DNA from: Nonomuraea roseoviolacea subsp. carminata
GTDB taxonomy: Bacteria; Actinomycetota; Actinomycetes; Streptosporangiales; Streptosporangiaceae
NCBI RefSeq assembly: GCF_024172185.1
Contig: NZ_JAMZEC010000001.1
Span: forward strand, 1,116,001 to 1,180,000
Direction: 5' to 3'
Length of the DNA stretch: 64,000 nt
Shown here piece by piece: positions 58,183-64,000 of the stretch. The notes under the pieces are model-generated. The model saw only the letters and a list, made by a program, of their open reading frames with translations, made no database searches and was not told where the DNA came from. Each line of letters starts with the position of its first letter. Within the stretch, counting starts at the first letter, position 1. The position numbers and the translations under genes are program-made.

Positions 58183-58215
58183 AGTTGTATCGCAATGACT
58201 AGTCGGAACTTGCGC
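58183..58215. promoter_or_regulatory. putative operator of tandem-GntR regulators
   Basis: CTAGTTGTATCGCAATGACTAG (58181-58202) is a dyad with CTAGT/ACTAG ends. Its TTGTATCG core followed by a CTA element recurs at 58808-58824 (TTGTATCG-GCA-CGTCTATA) just before the second tandem-GntR gene. The region separates the small CxxC gene from the first tandem-GntR gene. Confidence 0.45.
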
Positions 58216-58275
58216 TACGTCTAAACAGACAGAGCGTTATGTGGCACCACGTACCCCTTCGCCTATCTTGCGTAC

Positions 58276-58752
58276 GTGCTCGACTACGATGGCGATACCC
58301 ATCTATACCTACAGATCGCCGACATTCTGCGGCGCAGGGTCTCCGACCTGACCTCCGGACATCCAGTCCCCAGCGAGGCGGACATCCAGGCGGAGTTCGG
58401 CGTGGCGAGGACGACGGCCCGGCGGGCCATCCATGTGCTCCGCGAGGAAGGGCTCATCTACACCGTCCAGGGTGAAGGCACGTTTGTCGGCGCCCCGGAC
58501 GCCGCACCGCGCAAGCAGCGCAAGACGCCGATGTACCAGCAGATCGCCGGCGACATCGCCGAGCAGATCAAAGCCGGGCGGTACCAGCCACGCCGCCCCA
58601 TTCCCGGAGAGACAACTCTGCTGCAGGAGTACGACGTGGCCCGCGAGACGGTACGGCGGGCGATGGCCCTGCTGCGCGAACAGGGATGGATCTACACGGT
58701 GGCCCAGCGGGGAAGCTACGTGTCGCCCAAGGAGGAATGGCCGGACGCCTAG
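58276..58752 (+). CDS. protein with two tandem GntR winged-helix domains and no effector domain
   Basis: A 158-residue protein from GTG 58276. Residues 5-75 are a GntR winged helix (LYLQIADILRRRVSDL, PVPSEADIQAEFGVARTTARRAIHVL, wing GEGTFVG), and residues 84-150 are a second one (MYQQIAGDIAEQIKAG, IPGETTLLQEYDVARETVRRAMALL, wing RGSYVS). There is no FCD, UTRA or aminotransferase domain. A paralogue with the same layout begins at 58836. A TATCTT box six bases before the GTG and lack of a ribosome site suggest a leaderless mRNA. Two wings in one chain may read a direct repeat or a long operator. Confidence 0.88.
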   Translation: MLDYDGDTHLYLQIADILRRRVSDLTSGHPVPSEADIQAEFGVARTTARRAIHVLREEGLIYTVQGEGTFVGAPDAAPRKQRKTPMYQQIAGDIAEQIKAGRYQPRRPIPGETTLLQEYDVARETVRRAMALLREQGWIYTVAQRGSYVSPKEEWPDA

Positions 58753-58835
58753 CTGCTTGGCGCGGCTCCATGAGATGCGCCGGAACTTCTCAGAAAAGTC
58801 GACTGCTTGTATCGGCACGTCTATAGGATGCGAGC

Positions 58836-59861
58836 GTGCTCGACCGTGAAGGTCCCGTCCCCCTGTATCAGCAGATCACTCGGATCATCGAGGAGCGGAT
58901 CCTGCGCGGGGAATTGCCGCCCGGTGCTCCGGTCCCGAGTGAGACACGGCTGGCGGAGGAGTTCGGCATCGCCCGTACCACGGCCAGAAGGGTCGCTCGC
59001 GAGCTGAGGAGCCGTAGAGTGGCCTACACCCTCCAGGGGGAGGGCACCTTTGTGGGCGACCCTGACGTTCCTCGCGCGGCCAGAAAGGTTCCGCTGTACG
59101 TCACCATCGCCAGCACTCTCGCGGGGCGCATCCGGAGCGGCGAGTTTTCGCCGCAGAGGGCGATTCCCAGCGAGAAAGCCGTGATGCACGAATTCCGCGT
59201 CGCCAAAGTGACTGTCCGACAGGCGGTGGCGCGCCTCAGGGACCAGGGCTGGGTGTTCACGATCGCGCACCGTGGGACCTACGTGGCCGATCCCCAAGAT
59301 TGGCCGGATGCGCCCCACAGCGAACTCCCTGAGGAAGAGAGCGGCAAGTCAGCGGCGACAAGCATGGTCGGCCCCTGTACGAGTCTGTGCTCGGGCCCAA
59401 GAGATGCCTGTGCCACCATGAGTCGCGTGATCGAGATTGGCCCCCTGCGCTCCCAGGATCGTGCCGCGTGGGAAGTGCTCGCCCGCGGCTACAAGACCTT
59501 CTACAACACCGACGTCCCCGACCAGGGATACGAGGACGCCTGGCGGCGGCTGATGGACGGCACCGAGGTGCACGGCGTCGGTGCGCGGCTGGACGGGCAA
59601 CTCGTCGGCATCGCGCACTACCTCTTCCACGTCACCTTCTGGATGCCCGACTCCTGCTACCTCCAGGATCTGTTCGTCGGGGAGGCGGCACGCGGGCGAG
59701 GGGCGGCGCGGGCGCTGATCGAGCGGGTCGCCGAGGATGCGCGTGAGCGTGGAGCGGCCAGGCTCTACTGGACGACCAAGGAGGACAACACTTCCGCGCG
59801 ACTCCTGTACGACAAGGTCGCCCGGTTCAACGGCTTCATCCGGTACGACTATCCGCTGTAG
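58836..59861 (+). CDS. tandem GntR winged-helix protein continuing in frame into a GNAT acetyltransferase
   Basis: An open frame of 341 residues from GTG 58836. Residues 5-75 and 83-150 repeat the double GntR layout of the preceding gene, ending at YVADPQDWPDA, where the paralogue stops. About 40 residues of unusual Ser/Cys-rich sequence (CTSLCSGPRDACAT) follow, then from Met195 (ATG 59418) a full GNAT domain: SRVIEIGPLRSQDRAAWE, CYLQDLFVGEAARGRGAARALIE with the acetyl-CoA loop, and terminal GFIRYDYPL. Either the stop was lost and the two genes have fused, or translation also starts at 59418 to give a separate acetyltransferase. TAGGAT seven bases before the GTG suggests a leaderless transcript. 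Confidence 0.82.
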   Translation: MLDREGPVPLYQQITRIIEERILRGELPPGAPVPSETRLAEEFGIARTTARRVARELRSRRVAYTLQGEGTFVGDPDVPRAARKVPLYVTIASTLAGRIRSGEFSPQRAIPSEKAVMHEFRVAKVTVRQAVARLRDQGWVFTIAHRGTYVADPQDWPDAPHSELPEEESGKSAATSMVGPCTSLCSGPRDACATMSRVIEIGPLRSQDRAAWEVLARGYKTFYNTDVPDQGYEDAWRRLMDGTEVHGVGARLDGQLVGIAHYLFHVTFWMPDSCYLQDLFVGEAARGRGAARALIERVAEDARERGAARLYWTTKEDNTSARLLYDKVARFNGFIRYDYPL

Positions 59862-59874
59862 AGGATCATCGCGG

Positions 59875-60270
59875 TCAGCCGGCCACGCGGTAGTGCACAC
59901 AGACGACTTGCGAGGAGTCGTCAACCTCGTAGCCCTCACTCGCCCAGAAGCGGCGGTGGCCCTCGCGCCAGTGCTCGACCGAGCGGAAGCCCTCGCCCTC
60001 CGCCTGGGCGAACTCCCAGGTGACCTCACCGAAGGGCACCACCTGGACGTCCACGACCTCCAACTCCGCCGCCTTGGCGCCCGAGTCGTCCACGAGCGCC
60101 AGGCGCTCGCCGACCTGCTCCAGCGGCTCATCCTCCGCGTGGTAGTCGAGCTCCAGCAGCCCGGCCGTGGCCCTCTTCTCTCCGGCCAGGGTGAGCTCCG
60201 TCAGACGCCGGCGCATCTCGCCCGGCGTGCCCAGCTCCAGTACGCGCAGTCCGTCGACCCGTCCCCACAC
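59875..60270 (-). CDS. ASCH domain-containing protein
   Basis: A 131-residue protein from GTG 60270, starting VWGRVDGLRVLELGTPGEM; longer in-frame starts are out of register with the family. The ASCH fold (PUA-like) shows GEKRATAGLL, ERLALVDDSG and the RNA-type motif EVVDVQVVPFGEVTWEFA, ending in the GYEVDDSSQVVCVHYRV strand. ASCH proteins bind RNA or modified nucleosides and some hydrolyse N4-acetylcytidine; the exact role here is unknown. Convergent to the GntR-GNAT gene. Confidence 0.87.
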   Translation of the reverse strand: MWGRVDGLRVLELGTPGEMRRRLTELTLAGEKRATAGLLELDYHAEDEPLEQVGERLALVDDSGAKAAELEVVDVQVVPFGEVTWEFAQAEGEGFRSVEHWREGHRRFWASEGYEVDDSSQVVCVHYRVAG

Positions 60271-60575
60271 GAGAACTGATCGTAGCTGTCGGTGCTCCGG
60301 GTCCTGCTGGGAGCCGGGGGCCGGCAGCAAACCGATTCCACCCATGTGCTCATGGCCATGCGCACGATGAACCGGCTGGAGCAGATACATGAAACGGTGC
60401 GCGCCGCGCTCAACGCGATGGCCGCCGCGAGCGCCGCAAACCACGAGAACCGGTACCCGGCATGACTCTCAGCGGGTTGGTGCTCGTGGTGGTGGATGCT
60501 GTCGTGCAAGTGCGGTTGATCGATCATTCCACAATTCGTTGGACGTCTGCCGAACATTCTGCGACCATCCGCACG
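60271..60575. other. intergenic region, nothing firm
   Basis: About 305 bp between the divergent ASCH and GNAT genes. The frame of the GNAT gene is open upstream to an ATG at 60462, which may be its true start; otherwise no feature is recognised. The DNA is visibly less GC-rich than the rest of the window. Confidence 0.4.
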
Positions 60576-61136
60576 GTGACAGATAAAGCTGATCAACAGA
60601 CGTCGTTCCCCACCAGTTCGAAGCTAGTGCGCTTTGTCGAGTTGTCGAGCGCTGCGATGTCCGCTCTGCTTGACGGGGATCTGCCCGCAGCCAGCGACAC
60701 GGCTGGGGTCGCGCTGACTGAGTACTTCATGACAGATAAAGCGCGGTGGCTGTGGCAGCTTCGGCTCGACCAGATGGCCGCCGATCCCCGCCACGCACGG
60801 TGGATGGCGCGGCAGGCGGTGACCGGGCCTGAAGGTGTCGTCATCGGTCATGCCGGATTTCATGGACCCCCCGATGAGGCGGGCATGGTGGAGATCGGCT
60901 ACGCCGTCGCTCCTGACTTCCGCCGCCAGGGCTATGGCCGAGCCATCCTGATCGAGCTGTTGCGCCGGGCCGCGGCCGAACCGGAGGTCAGGACCGTACG
61001 GGCGACGATCAGTCCCGACAATGTGGCGTCTTTGGCCACGATCGCCGGCTTCGGCTTCGTCCAGGTCGGCGAAGATTGGGATGAAGAGGAAGGTCTCGGA
61101 CTCATCTTCGAAGTCCCTGCCAACCGCAACTGCTAG
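60576..61136 (+). CDS. GNAT family acetyltransferase
   Basis: A 186-residue GNAT from GTG 60576 (an ATG at 60462 would add 38 unusual residues). It carries YAVAPDFRRQGYGRAILIELLRRA, the acetyl-CoA binding motif (R-R-Q-G-Y-G), and ATISPDNVASLATIAGFGFVQVG, the usual helix-strand before the C-terminus. The substrate is unknown; the layout resembles RimJ-type proteins acting on small amines. Convergent to the diiron gene with a perfect palindromic terminator between. Confidence 0.87.
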   Translation: MTDKADQQTSFPTSSKLVRFVELSSAAMSALLDGDLPAASDTAGVALTEYFMTDKARWLWQLRLDQMAADPRHARWMARQAVTGPEGVVIGHAGFHGPPDEAGMVEIGYAVAPDFRRQGYGRAILIELLRRAAAEPEVRTVRATISPDNVASLATIAGFGFVQVGEDWDEEEGLGLIFEVPANRNC

Positions 61137-61236
61137 GTGCAACAACCCAGTGAAGGTTACCGGTCACCGCATCCCGAACCCCGCCCTCATCCTGTTGCTT
61201 TCAGCGGTGAAGCCGGCTCGGCATACAGCTTCTCAG

Positions 61237-61272
61237 ACAGGAAAGGCCCCGTGATCACGGGGCCTTTCCTGT
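61237..61272. terminator. perfect 36-bp palindromic bidirectional terminator
   Basis: ACAGGAAAGGCCCCGTGA at 61237-61254 is followed by its exact reverse complement to 61272, an 18-bp-armed perfect palindrome. As RNA on either strand it forms a very strong hairpin whose 3' arm ends in CTTTCCTGT. It separates the convergent GNAT and diiron genes. Confidence 0.88.
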
Positions 61273-61388
61273 TCGGTCTACTTCGCCGACAGCGTCCCTC
61301 TTGGATGGCGGAGCGTCGTCGTGATCGTGCGCCACTGGTACGTCATGATCTTAAGATCGAAGCTCCGATCTTGACGGCAATGAACCGC

Positions 61389-62411
61389 TCAGAACACCGG
61401 GATGATGTCCTCCGGGTCGATGAAGTCGACCTTCACGCCCTCCAGGTCCAGCTCCGGAATGGCCGGGAACGCGATCCCCCACCGTTCCACGATCGCCCGG
61501 ACCCGGGCCATCGCCACCCGCCAGTTCTCCGCCTGCTCCTCGTACGACAGCACCCCCAGCCCCGCCTGCCGGGCGTGGTCCATGAGGACGCGGTGGTTGG
61601 CGAGGAAGTACGGGGGCAGGTCCCAGAAGCCCTCGGGCGGCTCCCAGAGGATCATGGACAGGAACACGAACCCGGCCCGGAGCTGCCGGGTGATGAGGGT
61701 GCGCGTGTCGTCGGTGAGGCCCGGCCACTCGTTCTCCAGGATGGTCATGCAGATCTGGAGGTGGCGGGACTCGTCGCGGCCGATGCGGTGGAACATCTCG
61801 CCGAACACCGGATGCCGGGTCTCCGACGCCATCCCCCTGAACAGGGTGGACGCCGCCATCTCGCCCATCATGAAGCTGGTGAACAGCACGGGCAGGCTGT
61901 ACTTGCCGACGGCGCTGTTGTAGCCGTTCCAGTAGCGGCCGCCGTTGTGGTACAGCCAGCCGATGTTGTTGTGGGCGGCCCGTTCGAGGTCGTCGGACGG
62001 GGTCCAGCCGAGAGGGCCGCCGGGCCAGAGCTTGGCGATCGTGCGCTGGCAGCACTCCTCGTGGTTCATCTCGTCACGGGTGATGGAGAAGAAGCACTTC
62101 CTGACCGGGTCCTCTTCGTGCTTCTCGAACGCCTGGATGGTGGCCCGGGCGAACACCGCCGGGCCCGAGGCGTCGAAGTTCGCCAGCACGGCGAACCAGT
62201 ACATGATGCCGAGCCGCTGCTCGCGGGTGAAGTCGGCCGGGTCGAGGCCGTCCCAGGGCAGGTCGGCGGGGTTCCAGACCATGCGCTTGGACTTCTCGTA
62301 GATGGCCGCGAGCTTGGCGGTCTCGACCCGCCACTCCATCGGGTAGATGTTCGGCTGCGGGATCTCCGGGGCGGGCCAGAAGCCGCCCTCCGGGATGGTG
62401 AGGTCTGCCAT
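61389..62411 (-). CDS. ferritin-like diiron protein (possible oxygenase)
   Basis: A 340-residue helical protein with two iron-ligand signatures: EMNHEECC near residue 113 and ESRHLQI near 215 (E-x2-H in each half), plus Glu residues in FEKHEEDP and GEMAAST that could complete a non-haem diiron site. This is the ferritin/ribonucleotide-reductase superfamily layout, as in AurF-like, PaaA-like and RNR R2-like oxygenases. The subfamily is not identified. It stands alone with its own ATG and leader; the 50-bp gap to the EamA gene carries no terminator. A biosynthetic or aromatic-degrading reaction partner is not seen nearby. Confidence 0.8.
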   Translation of the reverse strand: MADLTIPEGGFWPAPEIPQPNIYPMEWRVETAKLAAIYEKSKRMVWNPADLPWDGLDPADFTREQRLGIMYWFAVLANFDASGPAVFARATIQAFEKHEEDPVRKCFFSITRDEMNHEECCQRTIAKLWPGGPLGWTPSDDLERAAHNNIGWLYHNGGRYWNGYNSAVGKYSLPVLFTSFMMGEMAASTLFRGMASETRHPVFGEMFHRIGRDESRHLQICMTILENEWPGLTDDTRTLITRQLRAGFVFLSMILWEPPEGFWDLPPYFLANHRVLMDHARQAGLGVLSYEEQAENWRVAMARVRAIVERWGIAFPAIPELDLEGVKVDFIDPEDIIPVF

Positions 62412-62461
62412 GTGACACCTCCATCCCTCATCCTGCGCGGCGCCGTCATGCGTTTCAAGCG

Positions 62462-63388
62462 TCAGCTACGGGTCCGCTGCGTCACCGCGACGCACACCAG
62501 GACGGCCAGCGCCCCCAGCACCGTCGCCGTCCCGAACCGCTCCCCCATGAGGAACCACGCCCACACCAGCGTGAGCAGCGGCTGCGTGAGCTGCGTCTGC
62601 CCGGCCCGGGCGATCCCGCCCCTGGCCAGGCCCGCGTACCACGGGATGAAGCCGAGGAACATCGACACCGCCGCCACGTACGCGAACCCGGCGAGCGCCT
62701 CGCCGGACGGGTGGACCGGCGTCGTCGCGGCCAGCACGGCGGTCACGGGCGCGGTGAGCGGCAGGGACAGGACGAGCGCGTACGAGATGACCTGCCAGCC
62801 GGGCGTCTCGCGGGCGAGCCGGCCGCCCTCGGTGTAGCCGACGGCGGCCGACAGGAGGGCTCCCACCAGCAGCAGGTCGGCCCACGCGCCCTCCGGTCCG
62901 GAGCCGTGGCGGGTGATGGTGAACGCGGTGATGGCGGCGGCGCCGGCCGCGCAGGCGACCCAGAACAGCGGCTTCGGACGCTCACCGGCGCGCAGCACGG
63001 CGCAGGCGGCCGTGGCGGCCGGCAGCAGGCCGATCACGACGGCCGAGTGGGCGGTGGTCGCCCCCAGGTCCAGGGCCAGGCCGCTGAAGACGGGGAACCC
63101 GAACACCACCCCGAGCGAGATCAGGGCATACGAACCCCACTGGCGCCGGGGCGGGAGCAGCGGAAGCCGGGCGGCCCGCAGGCAGACGAGCGCGATCACG
63201 GCGGCGACGAAGGCCCGGCCGATGGCGACGAGCCACGGGTCGAAGCCGCGCATCGCGAACGCCGTGGCCGGGAACGACCCGGAGAAGGCCAGCACGCCGA
63301 GGAAGGCGAGCCCCGTGCCGCCACGCTTCGAGGGGGCCGCGGGGACCGCTACCAAGGGTTCGACGATAGCGCTATTCTGGTCTTTCAT
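62462..63388 (-). CDS. EamA/DMT family transporter
   Basis: A 308-residue membrane protein with ten hydrophobic helices in two repeated halves (EamA fold), for example LAFLGVLAFSGSFPATAFAM and AFAVSSL-like later segments; Gly/Pro-rich helix breaks such as SLGVVFGFPVFSGLAL are typical. These proteins export metabolites such as amino acids or purines. It is divergent from a MocR regulator, a frequent pair in actinobacteria. The ATG at 63388 overlaps the regulator ATG by 2 bp, so a TTG or later start is also possible. Confidence 0.88.
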   Translation of the reverse strand: MKDQNSAIVEPLVAVPAAPSKRGGTGLAFLGVLAFSGSFPATAFAMRGFDPWLVAIGRAFVAAVIALVCLRAARLPLLPPRRQWGSYALISLGVVFGFPVFSGLALDLGATTAHSAVVIGLLPAATAACAVLRAGERPKPLFWVACAAGAAAITAFTITRHGSGPEGAWADLLLVGALLSAAVGYTEGGRLARETPGWQVISYALVLSLPLTAPVTAVLAATTPVHPSGEALAGFAYVAAVSMFLGFIPWYAGLARGGIARAGQTQLTQPLLTLVWAWFLMGERFGTATVLGALAVLVCVAVTQRTRS

Positions 63389-63408
63389 GAATAACGATAG
63401 CAGTATCG
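63364..63408. promoter_or_regulatory. overlapping divergent starts with two dyads
   Basis: CGATAGCGCTAT (63364-63375, containing the perfect palindrome ATAGCGCTAT) and CGATAGCAGTATCG (63395-63408) flank the two overlapping start codons. They share a CGATAG(C) half-site and are probably MocR operators. TATTCT (63373-63378) eight bases before the MocR ATG and TATCGT (63407-63402, minus strand) before the EamA ATG could serve as -10 boxes of leaderless transcripts. Confidence 0.5.
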
Positions 63409-64000
63409 CCCAGATCGCCGCGATACTGCGCGACGAGGCCGCCCGGCTCCGGCCCGGCGACCGGCTGCCCTCCAGCCGTGAGGTCATGCGCCGCCACAGC
63501 GTCAGCCCCGTGACCGTGTCGCGGGCTCTGGGCATGCTGGCCGCCGAGGGCGTGGTGGTCACCCGGCCGGGCAGCGGCGCGTTCGTCGCCCACCGCACCG
63601 AGCGGCCCGCCGCCGCGCCCGATTTGTCCTGGCAGACCGTCGCGCTGGGCGACCGCGTGATCGACGCGTCGTCCGTCGTCTCGCTGCTGAGCCCGCCGCC
63701 CGAGGGCATGGTGCCGCTGACCGGCGGCTATCCGCACCCGGGGCTGCGGCCCGACCGGCAGCTCGCGGCCGCCGCGACGCGGGCCGTGCGCCGGCCCGAC
63801 GCCTGGGCGATGCCGCCGCTGAACGGTCTGGCGGAGCTGCGCCGCTGGTTCGCGGCCGAGGCGGGCGGCGACGTGACGGCCGCCGACGCGCTGATCGTCA
63901 GCGGCGGGCAGGCGGCCCTGACGCACGCCTTCCGTGCGCTGGCCGCCCCCGGCACGCAGGTGCTGGTGGAGACGCCGACCTATCCGGGCGCCCTGGCGGC
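63387..64000 (+). CDS. MocR-type PLP-dependent transcriptional regulator, truncated at window end
   Basis: Open frame from ATG 63387 to the window edge. Residues 1-70 are a GntR winged helix (MNNDSSIAQIAAILRDEA, PSSREVMRRHSVSPVTVSRALGML, then RPGSGAFVAH). An aminotransferase-like domain begins near residue 105 (PLTGGYPHPGLRPDRQL, LIVSGGQAALTHAFRALAAPG, VLVETPTYPG). The PLP lysine would lie beyond the window. MocR proteins often control the divergent gene, here the EamA exporter, sometimes in vitamin B6 or amino-acid response. Confidence 0.92.
   Translation, partial: MNNDSSIAQIAAILRDEAARLRPGDRLPSSREVMRRHSVSPVTVSRALGMLAAEGVVVTRPGSGAFVAHRTERPAAAPDLSWQTVALGDRVIDASSVVSLLSPPPEGMVPLTGGYPHPGLRPDRQLAAAATRAVRRPDAWAMPPLNGLAELRRWFAAEAGGDVTAADALIVSGGQAALTHAFRALAAPGTQVLVETPTYPGALA

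Noticed and set aside
57390..58184. 264-codon plus-strand frame over the hairpin region
   Set aside because: It runs through three perfect hairpins and antisense to the CxxC gene, has no ribosome site and no recognisable domain.
57368..61140. Integrative element or prophage remnant
   Set aside because: GntR and GNAT genes, a hairpin cluster and slightly lower GC suggested it, but no integrase, excisionase, Rep, att repeat or tRNA was found.

Overview
The window is very GC-rich DNA with GTG/ATG starts, tightly overlapped operons and strong third-position GC, typical of a filamentous actinomycete. The clgR-cinA-pgsA-rimO-rodZ-like-ftsK block, the dapA-rnj pair and the many sugar ABC importers that lack their own ATPase suggest a Streptosporangiales-type organism (Nonomuraea-like). 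That genus-level guess is inference from remembered gene order and protein similarity.

Layout. (1) 1-7.6 kb: a sugar importer (lipoprotein plus two permeases) with a GH3 glycosidase, flanked by two paralogous ROK repressors that share an upstream 22-bp element. (2) 7.8-15.8 kb: housekeeping block with an Rrf2 regulator, Nei-type glycosylase, ClgR, CinA, PgsA, RimO, a RodZ-like protein and FtsK. (3) 15.9-42.7 kb: a large sugar/sugar-acid catabolic island. It has a LacI regulator, an IclR regulator, two complete importers, aldose epimerase, uronate dehydrogenase and a related dehydrogenase, two 5-dehydro-4-deoxyglucarate dehydratases, a glucarate dehydratase, a second enolase-superfamily enzyme, a 2-oxoglutarate-semialdehyde dehydrogenase, GH42 and GH1 glycosidases, an esterase, two Gfo/Idh oxidoreductases (one fused to a DUF6807-like domain) and an unfamiliar TIM-barrel-like protein. 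Together these encode the oxidative uronate route: oligosaccharide import, hydrolysis, uronate to aldarate, 5-dehydro-4-deoxyglucarate, 2-oxoglutarate semialdehyde, then 2-oxoglutarate. (4) 43.2-51.7 kb: an APH-like kinase, a NarL-type two-component system divergent from an ABC-2 exporter with two paralogous permeases, and a Tat-exported beta-lactamase-fold hydrolase. (5) 51.9-57.4 kb: a GNAT, RNase J, DapA, a GntR/UTRA regulator and RadC. (6) 57.4-64 kb: a hairpin-rich intergenic region, a small CxxC protein, two proteins with duplicated GntR wHTH domains (one continuing in frame into a GNAT domain), an ASCH protein, another GNAT, a ferritin-like diiron protein, an EamA transporter and a truncated MocR regulator.

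Two signals stand out. First, three promoters of the sugar-acid island carry the same 33-bp double operator: two T(T/C/A)CA-N6-TGG(A/C) sites separated by exactly 5 bp. They lie before udh/importer, before the iclR gene and between aldehyde dehydrogenase and gudD, which defines a probable IclR regulon. Second, the window is unusually rich in short tandem repeats. Five genes have their stop codon inside the first unit of an array that continues downstream (periods 20, 23, 27, 27 and about 37 bp). Four other arrays or degenerate repeats lie in frame inside proteins (including 21, 30 and about 42 nt), as if genes here are repeatedly extended or marked by slippage or duplication. No tRNA, rRNA, CRISPR array, transposase or integrase was recognised.
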